Assembly: GCA_002433465.1 (NCBI GenBank)
Contig: DJIE01000075.1
Span: 5,305-23,397 of the forward strand
Direction of reading: 5' to 3'
Length of the DNA: 18,093 nt
From: Salinisphaera sp. UBA6602
GTDB taxonomy: Bacteria; Pseudomonadota; Gammaproteobacteria; Nevskiales; Salinisphaeraceae
Part shown: one piece after another, positions 1 to 7,286 of the stretch
How positions within the stretch are numbered: the first letter of the stretch is position 1
Layout of the letters: each line of letters opens with the position of its first letter
Program-made: the position numbers and the translations under genes
Notes under the pieces: generated by a model
Database searches by the model: none
What the model saw: the letters and a program-made list of their open reading frames with translations, nothing else
What the model was told of the DNA's origin: nothing

Positions 1-88
1 CCGCGTCGTCGCCAATGCCCAACCGCGTATCGGCCCGACCGCTGTCCAGGCGTTGTGCAAGCCGCTCGATGAGCGCGAATTCACGCAC
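1..88 (-). CDS. thiL: Thiamine-monophosphate kinase, N-terminal fragment (cut by window edge)
   Basis: This is the first 29 codons of a gene that runs off the left edge. Translation from a GTG at 88-86 gives a protein beginning MREFALIERLAQRL, followed by GIGDDA. Both match the N-terminus of ThiL, where the GDD aspartates bind the magnesium-ATP used to phosphorylate thiamine monophosphate to the diphosphate cofactor. The start lies 8 bp after the nusB stop, and a Shine-Dalgarno-like AAGG overlaps that stop codon, so translation is probably coupled. The place after nusB is the usual one for thiL in gammaproteobacteria. Another GTG at 95-93 meets a stop after four codons and was rejected. Only about 29 residues are visible, so the call rests on motif plus synteny. 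Confidence 0.85.
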   Translation of the reverse strand, partial: MREFALIERLAQRLDSGRADTRLGIGDDA

Positions 89-96
89 GGAGCACC

Positions 97-612
97 TTAC
101 TTGCGGGCGCCGACCTCGTTGGCGCGCAGGGAGCGGGCAGTCGCATCGAGAACGCCGTTGATGAAACGGTGCCCGTCGGTGGCCCCGAAGGTCTTGGCGA
201 GATTGGTGGCTTCGTTGATGATCGCGGCAAACGGAATTTCGATACGGTCACGCAACTCGAAGGTGGCCAGCAGCAGGATCGCGTATTCCACCGGGTCCAG
301 CTGTACCGCCGGCCGGCTCAGGTAAGGGTCGAAGGCGGCTTCGAGCGCGCTCACGTCGTAGACCACGCCGCGCAGCAGCGTCTCGAAATATTCGCGATCG
401 AGTTCGCGCAGGCGCCCGGCCTGGGCAAACTGCAGAATCAGCTCGCCCAGATCGGTGCCGCTCATGCGCCATTGATAGATCGCCTGAACCGCGGCCATGC
501 GCGCCCGAATCCTCGCCCCGCCGGGAACGCGCGCGGGGGTGGGGAGTTCGTCCTGCTCGGGGCGATCCTCTTCCTGCGATTCGTATTGAACCTGGTCGTC
601 GCTGATGATCAC
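97..612 (-). CDS. nusB: Transcription antitermination factor NusB
   Basis: The 171-residue product is NusB, an all-helical RNA-binding protein. With NusE (ribosomal protein S10) it binds boxA RNA during rRNA antitermination. The family core starts near residue 34 (ARIRARMAAVQAIYQW) and continues through INEATNLAKTFG to FINGVLD near the C-terminus. NusB is usually about 140-160 residues. The extra length is an acidic N-terminal extension of about 30 residues, rich in Asp, Glu and Gln. The start is a GTG at 612-610. No ATG occurs before Met39, which lies inside the conserved first helix, so the extension is probably translated. A GAGAG-like ribosome site precedes it. The gene follows ribH by 19 bp and precedes thiL by 8 bp, as in many proteobacterial riboflavin operons. 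Confidence 0.95.
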   Translation of the reverse strand: MIISDDQVQYESQEEDRPEQDELPTPARVPGGARIRARMAAVQAIYQWRMSGTDLGELILQFAQAGRLRELDREYFETLLRGVVYDVSALEAAFDPYLSRPAVQLDPVEYAILLLATFELRDRIEIPFAAIINEATNLAKTFGATDGHRFINGVLDATARSLRANEVGARK

Positions 613-631
613 GTGGTTACTCTCGACTCGC

Positions 632-1102
632 CTATTCCGCGATCATGCGCAGCAACGAGACCATCTCAACCACGGCACTCGCGGCTTCTGCGCCCTTGTT
701 GTGGTCTTCGTCCGGCTGGGCACGCGCATCCGCCTGCTCCGCGTTGTCGGCGGTGATCACACCAAAACCTACCGGCACGCCGTATTCGAGTGCGGTGGCC
801 GACAGACCCTTGGCACACTCGCCGGCGACGAAGTCGAAATGCGGCGTCTCGCCGCGGATCACCGCACCCAGCGCGATGATGCCGTCGTATTCATCGCGCT
901 CGGCGAGGCGGTCGACCGCCAGCGGCAGCTCGAACGCGCCCGGGACCCGCACCAGCGTGATGTCGTTGTCATCCACGCCACAGTCGTTGAGCACGTCGAG
1001 CGCGCCGTCGACCAGGCGGTCGACGATGTCGTCGTTCCAGCGGGTACACACGATGGCGAGACGCAAGCCGTCGCCGTCGAATTCTCCTTGAATGCTGCGC
1101 AT
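632..1102 (-). CDS. ribH: 6,7-dimethyl-8-ribityllumazine synthase
   Basis: RibH condenses 5-amino-6-ribitylaminouracil with 3,4-dihydroxy-2-butanone 4-phosphate to make lumazine, the penultimate step of riboflavin synthesis. The 156-residue protein has the usual length. It shows PGAFELP (54-60), ALGAVIRGETPHFDFV with the catalytic His88, GVITADN with EQA (114-123) and the phosphate-loop NKGAEAA near 135-141. The ring-stacking aromatic near the N-terminus is Trp22, where many bacterial enzymes have Phe. The ATG is preceded by AAAGGG at good spacing. A 50-bp gap separates it from the upstream ribBA stop and contains a candidate promoter, so ribH-nusB-thiL may have some independent expression. 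Confidence 0.97.
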   Translation of the reverse strand: MRSIQGEFDGDGLRLAIVCTRWNDDIVDRLVDGALDVLNDCGVDDNDITLVRVPGAFELPLAVDRLAERDEYDGIIALGAVIRGETPHFDFVAGECAKGLSATALEYGVPVGFGVITADNAEQADARAQPDEDHNKGAEAASAVVEMVSLLRMIAE

Positions 1103-1130
1103 GATGGCGGCCCTTTTGATTCCGATCGAT

Positions 1131-1139
1131 ATTATTGCA
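1131..1139 (-). promoter_or_regulatory. Candidate extended -10 promoter element for ribH-nusB-thiL
   Basis: The minus strand reads TGCAATAAT: a TGn extension followed by AATAAT, five of six bases of the consensus -10. It lies in the 50-bp gap between ribBA and ribH and would start transcription near 1124, about 22 nt before the ribH ATG. No good -35 is visible, which is tolerated for extended -10 promoters. It resembles elements upstream of ribBA and aspS. Confidence 0.35.
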
Positions 1140-1152
1140 CGACGACCGCGGC

Positions 1153-2280
1153 TTATTCCGCGTCGTCGTTGCCTTGAAGGTATTCGACCACTTCCAGCCC
1201 GAAGCCGGAAATGCCCTGCAGGCGCATCGGTGCCGACAGCACGCGCATGCGGCGTACGCCGAGATCCGTGAGAATTTGCGCGCCCACGCCGTAAGTGCGC
1301 AGGATACGGCTTTCGTCGCCGACCCCGTCCGGGGCATGCGGCGGCACCTTGCCCTCGACGATACGGATACGCTCGATGAGCTCGCGCGCCGTTTCCGGCT
1401 TGCGCAGAACCACGACCACGCCACAGCCCTCTTCGGCCACGCGGGCCAGCGTATCCCGCAACGGCCAGCCAAAATCACCGTGGCGCACGCCGAGCATGTC
1501 GGCCAGGGTGTTGCGCACGTGCACACGCACCAGCGTCGGCGTTTCCGCGTCGATGGTGCCGCGCACCATGGCGAAATGCAGCACCTTGTCCACTTCGTCT
1601 TCGAATGAGTACAGCGTGAACGGGCCGAACTCGGTATCCACCTGCGACTCGGTCACCCGCACCACGGTTCGCTCGTGTTCGATGCGATAACGGATCAGAT
1701 CGGCGATCGTGCCGAGCTTGATATCGTGCTCGGCCGCGAATGCTTCCAGGTCCGGCAACCGAGCCATGGTGCCGTCTTCGTTGAGGATTTCCACAATCAC
1801 CGACGACGGCTCGAGGCCCGCAAGCCGGGCAAGATCGCAGCCCGCTTCCGTGTGCCCAGCGCGTGCCAGGGTGCCGCCGGGCTGCGACATCAGCGGAAAG
1901 ATATGCCCCGGCTGAACCAGGTCCGAAGGCTGGGCATCGCGCTTGACCGCGGCACGAACGGTCTGGGCACGGTCGTGTGCCGAAATCCCGGTGGTCACGC
2001 CTTCGGCGGCCTCGATCGAGAGCGTGAAATTGGTCGACTGGGCTTCGTCGCTGGCGGCCACCATCAGCGGCAGATGCAGTTGGCGACAGCGCTCACGCGT
2101 GAGGGTCAAACAGATCAGCCCGCGGCCATAGCGGGCCATGAAGTTGATGTCTTCGGGGCGCACGCATTCGGCAGCCATGATCAGGTCGCCCTCGTTTTCG
2201 CGGTTGGCATCGTCGAGCATGATGACCATGCGTCCATTGCGCATGTCGTCGACGACGTCTTCGATCGGGCTGATGGCCAT
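1153..2280 (-). CDS. ribBA: 3,4-dihydroxy-2-butanone 4-phosphate synthase with degenerate GTP cyclohydrolase II domain (RibBX type)
   Basis: Residues 1-200 form a complete RibB domain that converts ribulose 5-phosphate to 3,4-dihydroxy-2-butanone 4-phosphate. [11 protein letters not shown] (23-33) carries the metal and substrate acidic residues, and GHIFPL with GHTEAGCDL (125-150) complete the site. Residues 204-370 align with GTP cyclohydrolase II but lack its catalytic features. Where the zinc-binding cysteines should follow VRVH (251-254) the sequence is [13 protein letters not shown], and the usual RQEGRGIGL loop is absent. Only the structural [10 protein letters not shown] (328-337) and DLGV stretch is well kept. 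This matches the proteobacterial variant called RibBX, so RibB activity is confident and RibA activity is doubtful; a separate ribA would be expected elsewhere. The ATG has AAGGAG seven bases upstream. Confidence 0.95.
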   Translation of the reverse strand: MAISPIEDVVDDMRNGRMVIMLDDANRENEGDLIMAAECVRPEDINFMARYGRGLICLTLTRERCRQLHLPLMVAASDEAQSTNFTLSIEAAEGVTTGISAHDRAQTVRAAVKRDAQPSDLVQPGHIFPLMSQPGGTLARAGHTEAGCDLARLAGLEPSSVIVEILNEDGTMARLPDLEAFAAEHDIKLGTIADLIRYRIEHERTVVRVTESQVDTEFGPFTLYSFEDEVDKVLHFAMVRGTIDAETPTLVRVHVRNTLADMLGVRHGDFGWPLRDTLARVAEEGCGVVVVLRKPETARELIERIRIVEGKVPPHAPDGVGDESRILRTYGVGAQILTDLGVRRMRVLSAPMRLQGISGFGLEVVEYLQGNDDAE

Positions 2281-2345
2281 ACCGGGCTCCTTGCAAGGGC
2301 GTTACGCGAACGCGAGAACAGGCGCGGCCTCGCACGCCGCGGCGC

Positions 2346-2354
2346 AGTCTAGCA
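2346..2354 (-). promoter_or_regulatory. Candidate extended -10 promoter element for ribBA
   Basis: The minus strand reads TGCTAGACT, a TGn extension plus TAGACT, inside the 115-bp gap between ribE and ribBA. The nine bases are identical to the element upstream of aspS. A start near 2339 would give a leader of about 59 nt. The -35 candidate 17 bp upstream matches only three of six bases. The gap is too short for, and lacks the conserved segments of, an FMN riboswitch. Confidence 0.4.
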
Positions 2355-2395
2355 CCGCAGGCAACGATTGCCGCGCGGGCTGGTGACGAAAGGCG

Positions 2396-2989
2396 CTAGC
2401 GGGTTTCGACCAGGCGCGCGAGATAACGCGCGATGACGTCGATCTCCAGATTGACGCGGTCGCCCACCGCGCGCTCGCCCAGGGTCGTGTGCGACATCGT
2501 ATGCGGCACGATATTCACCCCGAAACGATCGCCCTCGACCTCGTTGACGGTCAGGCTGATGCCATCGACGCACACCGACCCCTTGGGCGCGAAAAAACGG
2601 CTGAGATGGGGCGGTACCGAGAACACCAGCCGCCAGGAGCGCGCGTCCTGCTCACGCGCCTCCAGCACGCCGAAGCCGTCGACATGGCCGGACACCATAT
2701 GCCCGCCCAGCGGTTCGCCCGCGCGCAGCGCGCCTTCGAGATTCACCGCGCTGCCCACCTCGAGCGCACCCAGCGTGGTCAGCGACAGGGTTTCTGTCGA
2801 CACGTCGGCGGCAAACGTTGCGCCGTCAAGCGCGACCGCGGTCAGGCACACGCCATTCACCGCGATGCTGTCGCCGAGCGCTACTGTGCCCAGGTCCGTT
2901 TGCGCGGCGTCGATCACGATGCGCGTATCGCCGCCCTGGGCCTCGAGGGCCGCGACCCGGCCAAGGCCCTTGATGATGCCAGTAAACAT
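2396..2989 (-). CDS. ribE: Riboflavin synthase, alpha subunit
   Basis: RibE carries out the last step of riboflavin synthesis, the dismutation of two lumazine molecules into riboflavin and the ribitylaminouracil precursor. The 197-residue length is normal. The protein starts with the invariant MFTGI and contains two lumazine-binding barrels. The first (about 1-97) has AVNGVCLTAV with Cys48. The second (about 98-195) has HMVSGHVDG at its start and CVDGISLTVN. The C-terminal EIDVIARYLARL forms the trimerisation helix. Its ATG lies 2 bp after the ribD stop. An AAAGGA ribosome site sits inside the ribD end, which implies tight co-translation. Some species use the symbol ribC for this gene. Confidence 0.97.
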   Translation of the reverse strand: MFTGIIKGLGRVAALEAQGGDTRIVIDAAQTDLGTVALGDSIAVNGVCLTAVALDGATFAADVSTETLSLTTLGALEVGSAVNLEGALRAGEPLGGHMVSGHVDGFGVLEAREQDARSWRLVFSVPPHLSRFFAPKGSVCVDGISLTVNEVEGDRFGVNIVPHTMSHTTLGERAVGDRVNLEIDVIARYLARLVETR

Positions 2990-2991
2990 AA

Positions 2992-4119
2992 TCAGTCCTT
3001 TGTCGCTGTGCTCGGTCGCGCGGTGATACGCCAGTCGCGCCCGAGCGGCTCGACGCTATCGATGACAAGATTCGGCGCATCCGCCAGGGTGGCGATACCG
3101 GGCATGTGCAACAGCCCGCGCCCGCCGTCGCCCAGCAGCTTGGGCGCCATATAAATTACGTACTCGTCGACCAGCCCGGCATCCGCGAGCGCCCCGGCAA
3201 GCTGCGGGCCGGACTCGACCAGTACATCATTGATCTCGCGCTCGCCCAGATCGGCAAGCACCGCAGGCAAATCGAGTCCGTCTTTGTCCGAGCCGAGCGT
3301 TACGATCTCGGCACCGGCCTGTTCGAGCAGGTCAATGCGCTCGCGATCGGTGCAGGCGGTATAGACCAGCACCTTGGAAGCCGTTTCGAACAGCCGCGCG
3401 GACGGCGTGATTTGCAGGCGGGTATCCAGCACCGCTGGCAGCGGCTGTGGCCACTGCCCTTTCAGGCGCACGTTCAGGCCGGGATCGTCGGCCACGAGCG
3501 TACCGCGACCGACCATCACCACGCCGCTTTCCGCGCGCAGCCGATGCACGTCTTCACGGGCCACGTCGCCGGTAATCCACTGGCTCGTGCCGTCGGCGGC
3601 CGCGGTACGGCCGTCAAGGCTCATGGCCAGCTTCACGCGCACCCGCGGGCGGCTTTCGCGCATACGCTTTTCAAAGCCGGGGTTGAGTGCACGGCAGCGA
3701 TCGGCCACGACGTCGGTGATGACCTCGATACCCGCCTCGCGCAGACGACCGATGCCCTGGCCATTGACCTGCGGATTCGGGTCGGTCGCGCCCACCACCA
3801 CGCGCTCCACGCCGGCTTCGATCAGCGCATCGACACAGGGCGCGGTGCGTCCCGTATGGCTACAGGGTTCCAGAGTCACATAGGCCGTCGCCCCGCGCGC
3901 GCTCGCGCCGCGCCGCGCGACGTCGGCCAGGGCCGCCTTTTCGGCATGATCTTCGCCGGCCCGTTCGTGCCAGCCTTCGCCGATCACGGTTTCGCCGCGT
4001 ACGATCACACAGCCCACGCGCGGATTGGGCCGGGTCGTATACCAACCACGCCGCGCCAGCTCAATCGCGCGCTGCATGAAAAAGGCGTGTACCGCCCTGC
4101 GAACACTGACCGTACTCAC
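2992..4119 (-). CDS. ribD: Bifunctional diaminohydroxyphosphoribosylaminopyrimidine deaminase / 5-amino-6-(5-phosphoribosylamino)uracil reductase
   Basis: RibD performs the second and third steps of the pyrimidine branch of riboflavin synthesis. The deaminase half (about 1-150) has the zinc site HAE (58-60) and [11 protein letters not shown] (85-95), supplying Cys86 and Cys95. The reductase half (about 155-375) has [17 protein letters not shown], a LADDP segment and a C-terminal MAPKLLG. The total of 375 residues is normal. HAE is followed by Lys rather than the more usual Val. The start is a GTG at 4119-4117 that overlaps the nrdR stop in the form GTGA, which suggests translational coupling. 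Starting at Met15 instead would remove conserved residues of the first helix and has no good ribosome site. Confidence 0.96.
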   Translation of the reverse strand: MSTVSVRRAVHAFFMQRAIELARRGWYTTRPNPRVGCVIVRGETVIGEGWHERAGEDHAEKAALADVARRGASARGATAYVTLEPCSHTGRTAPCVDALIEAGVERVVVGATDPNPQVNGQGIGRLREAGIEVITDVVADRCRALNPGFEKRMRESRPRVRVKLAMSLDGRTAAADGTSQWITGDVAREDVHRLRAESGVVMVGRGTLVADDPGLNVRLKGQWPQPLPAVLDTRLQITPSARLFETASKVLVYTACTDRERIDLLEQAGAEIVTLGSDKDGLDLPAVLADLGEREINDVLVESGPQLAGALADAGLVDEYVIYMAPKLLGDGGRGLLHMPGIATLADAPNLVIDSVEPLGRDWRITARPSTATKD

Positions 4120-4634
4120 GATCGACCGCGCTCGCCGCCGGCGGCGCTATCGATCAGCGACAGCTGGCCATCGCCGCGACCCGGCGTCGCTTCCAGCCGC
4201 TCGATCTCCTCGCGGAACGCCTGCACGTCCTCGAAACGCCGGTACACCGAAGCAAAGCGCACGAACGCCACCTGATCGAGCTCGCGCAGCTCTTCCATCA
4301 CCCACTCGCCGAGTTGGCGCGACGCCACCTCGCGCTCGGCGTCGGTACGCAGCCGCTGGAGAATATGACTGATGGCGGTATCGATCGCCTCGGCTGCCAC
4401 CGGCCGCTTGTAGAGCGCGCGGGTAATGCCCTGGCGCAATTTGGCCTCGTCGAACGGCTCAGGCGTACCGTCGTTCTTGACGATGCGCGGCAGCACCAGT
4501 TCCGCCGTCTCGAAGGTGGTAAAGCGCGCACCGCACGCCGGGCATTCCCGGCGCCGACGCACCTGGCTGCCCTCGGCGGCCAGGCGCGAGTCGACCACGC
4601 GCGTCGCGCGCTCGTCACAGAACGGACACTGCAT
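4116..4634 (-). CDS. nrdR: Transcriptional repressor NrdR
   Basis: NrdR represses ribonucleotide reductase genes by binding NrdR boxes when its nucleotide-sensing domain is loaded with dATP and ATP. The N-terminal zinc ribbon has cysteines at 3, 6, 31 and 34 (CPFC and CPAC), with an Arg-rich stretch between them. The ATP cone covers about 49-139, starting [10 protein letters not shown] and ending [13 protein letters not shown]. At 172 residues it is slightly longer than usual, owing to a hydrophilic tail of about 22 residues. The ATG has GAGGAAA upstream. It lies 30 bp after glyA and overlaps ribD by 4 bp, the standard setting for nrdR. No NrdR box pair was recognised in this window, so its targets are elsewhere. 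Confidence 0.97.
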   Translation of the reverse strand: MQCPFCDERATRVVDSRLAAEGSQVRRRRECPACGARFTTFETAELVLPRIVKNDGTPEPFDEAKLRQGITRALYKRPVAAEAIDTAISHILQRLRTDAEREVASRQLGEWVMEELRELDQVAFVRFASVYRRFEDVQAFREEIERLEATPGRGDGQLSLIDSAAGGERGRS

Positions 4635-4664
4635 CAGCCGTTTCCTCGCAGCCCTGTGCCCCGA

Positions 4665-5954
4665 TCAGGCCGCGCCGCGCGCCGCCGTGCGATACACCGG
4701 ATAACGCGCGCACAGCTCGTTGACCTGGGTACGCACACGTTCGGCCTCGCCGGCGACATCGCCGCCCGCGGACAGCGTGTCCAGCACATCGCAGATCCAG
4801 GTCGCGATCTGACGCATATCGTCTTCGCCAAAGCCGCGCGTGGTGGCCGCCGGCGTGCCGATACGCAGCCCCGAGGTCACGAACGGCGAGCGCGGGTCGT
4901 TGGGTACGGCGTTCTTGTTGGCCGTGATATGGGCCTTGCCGAGCCATTCCTCGGCGTCCTTGCCGGTGATGTCCTGCTTGACCAGACTCACCAGCATCAG
5001 ATGGTTATCGGTACCGCCCGAAACCACGTGGTAACCACGGTCGATGAACACCTGCGCCATGGCCTTGGCGTTGGCCACGATCTTGCGCGCGTAGGTTTCG
5101 AAGTCGCTTTCCAGCGCTTCCTTGAAGGCCACCGCCTTGGCCGCGATCACGTGCATGAGCGGCCCACCCTGGGTACCCGGGAAGACCGCGCTGTTGAGCT
5201 TCTTGTAGAGCTTCTCATCGCCGGTCGCAGACAGGATCAAGCCGCCGCGCGGGCCACGCAGCGTTTTATGCGTGGTGGTGGTCACCACATGGGCATGCGG
5301 CAACGGGCTCGGATACTGGCCGGTGGCAACCAGGCCCGCGACGTGCGCCATATCGACCAGCAGCCAGGCACCCACCGAGTCCGCAATCTTGCGCATGCGC
5401 GCCCAGTCGATATGGCGCGAGTAGGCCGAAAAACCGCCGATGAGCATCTTCGGCTTGTGTTCGTCGGCCAGACGCTGGATTTCGTCGTAATCCAGCTCCC
5501 CGGTTTCGGCGTCCAGACCGTACTGGACGGCGTTGTAGTTCTTGCCCGAGAAATTGGGCGCCGCGCCGTGGGTCAGATGGCCGCCGGCATCGAGGCTCAT
5601 GCCGAGAATGGTATCGCCCGGCTTGACCAGGGCCAGATAGACCGCGGCGTTCGCCTGGGCGCCGGAATGCGGCTGCACGTTGGCAAAGTCGCAGCTAAAG
5701 AGCTTGCAGGCGCGATCGATGGCGAGCTGTTCGGCGATGTCCACATGCTCGCAGCCACCGTAGAAGCGCTTGCCGGGATAGCCCTCGGCATACTTGTTGG
5801 TCAGCAGGCTGCCCTGCGCCTGCATCACGCGCGGGCTGGTGTAGTTCTCGGAGGCAATCAGCTCGATATGGTCTTCCTGACGCTGATCCTCGTCGGCCAT
5901 GGCGGCAGCCAGTTCCGGGTCGAATTCGGCGATGCCCTGTGCGGAGTCAAACAT
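4665..5954 (-). CDS. glyA: Serine hydroxymethyltransferase
   Basis: GlyA interconverts serine and glycine using PLP and tetrahydrofolate, supplying one-carbon units. Visible hallmarks are [12 protein letters not shown] (29-40), [12 protein letters not shown] (52-63), [10 protein letters not shown], and the PLP lysine Lys230 in [14 protein letters not shown]. The [14 protein letters not shown] segment is near the C-terminus. The start is the ATG at 5954-5952, giving 429 residues that begin [12 protein letters not shown], which aligns with known N-termini. The frame is open for 31 more codons to an ATG at 6047, but that stretch is Arg/Lys-rich and unlike the family. The chosen ATG lacks a strong Shine-Dalgarno sequence. 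The gene heads the minus-strand run into nrdR and the riboflavin genes. Confidence 0.96.
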   Translation of the reverse strand: MFDSAQGIAEFDPELAAAMADEDQRQEDHIELIASENYTSPRVMQAQGSLLTNKYAEGYPGKRFYGGCEHVDIAEQLAIDRACKLFSCDFANVQPHSGAQANAAVYLALVKPGDTILGMSLDAGGHLTHGAAPNFSGKNYNAVQYGLDAETGELDYDEIQRLADEHKPKMLIGGFSAYSRHIDWARMRKIADSVGAWLLVDMAHVAGLVATGQYPSPLPHAHVVTTTTHKTLRGPRGGLILSATGDEKLYKKLNSAVFPGTQGGPLMHVIAAKAVAFKEALESDFETYARKIVANAKAMAQVFIDRGYHVVSGGTDNHLMLVSLVKQDITGKDAEEWLGKAHITANKNAVPNDPRSPFVTSGLRIGTPAATTRGFGEDDMRQIATWICDVLDTLSAGGDVAGEAERVRTQVNELCARYPVYRTAARGAA

Positions 5955-6047
5955 GTTCGAATGCTCGGGTTGAAGTACGAAAAATGCACCGCGACGGCGA
6001 CGCGCTTGGCGCTCACCGACACGTTTTCGGAGCTTATACGGGCGCAT

Positions 6048-6053
6048 AGTGTA
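6048..6053 (-). promoter_or_regulatory. Weak candidate -10 for glyA
   Basis: The minus strand reads TACACT here, about 95 bp upstream of the glyA start. No convincing -35 lies 16-18 bp further up. A second possible hexamer, TATAAG, is at 6033-6038. One of the two may serve glyA, but neither stands out strongly. Confidence 0.25.
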
Positions 6054-6066
6054 GCGCAGACGCGCT

Positions 6067-6090
6067 GCCGACCCCAGATATGGTGTCGGC
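6067..6090 (-). terminator. Inverted repeat just after nadA; possible weak terminator
   Basis: The arms GCCGAC and GTCGGC enclose 12 bases whose outer parts can extend the pairing with one mismatch. The hairpin lies 7 bp beyond the nadA stop in its direction of transcription. No T-run follows on the minus strand, so it is not a standard intrinsic terminator. It could slow or attenuate read-through into glyA. Confidence 0.35.
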
Positions 6091-6096
6091 GCAGCG

Positions 6097-7197
6097 CTAA
6101 GCCGTGATCTCGAGCATCAGATCAAGCGCAGCCTTGGCCTCACGCGCCTCGTCGGCGTCGACCTTGATCTGGTTGACGACGTGCCCTTCGGCCAGGTTCT
6201 CCATGACCCAGGCCAAGTGCTGCGGATCGGTCCGGAACATGGTCGAACACATGCACACCACCGGCGACATGAACTGCACCTTCACGCCCTTTTCCGCCAT
6301 TTCGTGATGCAAGCGGTTGACCAGATTCAACTCTGTGCCCACCAGCCAGTGGCTACCCGGCTCGCTCGCCCGCACCGTCTTGAGAATGGTTTCCGTGGAA
6401 CCCACCACGTCCGAGGCCTGGCAGACCTCGAAAGCATTCTCGGGGTGAGAAATAACCCGGCCGTTCGGATGGGCTTCGCGAAACTTCTTGATGTGGTTGG
6501 GATGAAACATCTGGTGAACCGAGCAAAAGCCCTTCCAGAGAATCATCTTCGCGCCGCGAATCTCGTCCGCGCTCAAACCGCCCATCGGCTTGTCGTAGTC
6601 CCAGACCACCATTTCGTCGAGGGCGATACCCATGTCGTAGGCGGTATTGCGACCCAGATGCTGGTCGGGGAAGAACAGGACTTTCTCGCGGCGCGAGAAC
6701 GACCAGTCCAGCACGCCGCGCGCGTTCGACGACGTGCAGACGATGCCCCCATGACGGCCGCAGAATGCCTTCAGGTCGGCCGCGGAATTGATGTAGGTGA
6801 CCGGGGTGATGGTTTCTTCCGGTTCCAGCACAGTCGCGAGTTCGCGCCAGGCCCGCTCGACGTTGCGAAGGTTGGCCATATCCGCCATCGAACAGCCGGC
6901 GGCCATGTCGGGGAGGATGACCGTCTGGTCGTCGCGCGACAGGATGTCGGCCACCTCGGCCATGAAATGCACGCCGCAGAACACGATGTACTCGGCATCA
7001 GATTGCGCCGCCTGGGCCGATAGTTTCAGCGAGTCTCCGGAAAAATCGGCATGCGCAAAAACTTCATCACGCTGGTAATGATGGCCGAGGATCGCGCAGC
7101 GCGAGCCGAGCGCTTCCTTGGCGGCACGAATACGCGCGTCGCAGGTCGCATCGTCGTAACGCGCGAAATCCTGCAAGGCCAGAGCGGTTGCGGACAT
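6097..7197 (-). CDS. nadA: Quinolinate synthase NadA (long, Bacillus-type)
   Basis: NadA condenses iminoaspartate with dihydroxyacetone phosphate to form quinolinate for NAD synthesis, using a [4Fe-4S] cluster. The 366-residue protein has [10 protein letters not shown] (38-46), [20 protein letters not shown], and [15 protein letters not shown]. The cluster cysteines are probably Cys102 (AGCSM), Cys225 (GFCSVH) and Cys315 in VVCMCS, which also offers Cys317. These features resemble the Bacillus subtilis form rather than the E. coli form, whose motifs and C-terminus differ. The chosen ATG at 7197-7195 gives the expected lead-in to the first conserved helix. The frame continues upstream to an ATG at 7269, but that extension is not family-like and would cover the promoter. 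The ribosome site is weak. Confidence 0.95.
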   Translation of the reverse strand: MSATALALQDFARYDDATCDARIRAAKEALGSRCAILGHHYQRDEVFAHADFSGDSLKLSAQAAQSDAEYIVFCGVHFMAEVADILSRDDQTVILPDMAAGCSMADMANLRNVERAWRELATVLEPEETITPVTYINSAADLKAFCGRHGGIVCTSSNARGVLDWSFSRREKVLFFPDQHLGRNTAYDMGIALDEMVVWDYDKPMGGLSADEIRGAKMILWKGFCSVHQMFHPNHIKKFREAHPNGRVISHPENAFEVCQASDVVGSTETILKTVRASEPGSHWLVGTELNLVNRLHHEMAEKGVKVQFMSPVVCMCSTMFRTDPQHLAWVMENLAEGHVVNQIKVDADEAREAKAALDLMLEITA

Positions 7198-7206
7198 GCT
7201 TTTGAT

Positions 7207-7258
7207 AAGTCGGCGAATCGTTTCGAAAATGTACCACAACGAAGGCTGCAAGTCGGCG
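7207..7258. repeat. Pair of direct repeats in the nadA/DUF6502 intergenic region
   Basis: The 9-base sequence AAGTCGGCG occurs at 7207-7215 and again at 7250-7258, 43 bp apart (about four helical turns). The copies flank the candidate nadA extended -10 element. They could be paired operator half-sites for a regulator of nadA or of the divergent gene, but chance is possible at this base composition. Confidence 0.3.
7228..7236 (-). promoter_or_regulatory. Candidate extended -10 promoter element for nadA
   Basis: The minus strand reads TGGTACATT, a TGn extension with TACATT. The hexamer 17 bp upstream, CCGACT, keeps three of six -35 consensus bases. Transcription would start near 7221, about 24 nt before the chosen nadA ATG, which supports that start over the upstream ATG at 7269. 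Confidence 0.4.
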
Positions 7259-7274
7259 GCCACCCACATACATC

Positions 7275-7280
7275 TATAAT
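7275..7280 (+). promoter_or_regulatory. Consensus -10 (TATAAT) immediately before the DUF6502 gene
   Basis: A perfect TATAAT ends 6 bp before the ATG at 7287. If used, the transcript would begin at or within a base or two of that ATG, giving a leaderless message. No purine-rich ribosome site precedes the ATG, which agrees with this. No -35 match was seen at 16-18 bp. Confidence 0.45.
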
Positions 7281-7286
7281 GGCGCC

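Noticed and set aside
2281..2395. FMN riboswitch upstream of ribBA
   Set aside because: The gap is only 115 bp and none of the conserved FMN aptamer segments are present. No such segment was seen upstream of the other riboflavin genes either.
5955..6047. 31-codon N-terminal extension of GlyA
   Set aside because: The added residues are strongly basic and unlike the family; the ATG at 5954 aligns with known SHMT starts.
5955..6096. Glycine riboswitch upstream of glyA
   Set aside because: The 142-bp region lacks the tandem conserved aptamer cores; only weak promoter hexamers and a hairpin are visible.
4314..6107. 597-codon open frame on the plus strand opposite glyA and nrdR
   Set aside because: It lies antisense to two well-conserved genes, and its translation is rich in Arg, His and Gln with no recognisable family. 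It is a by-product of GC-rich third codon positions.
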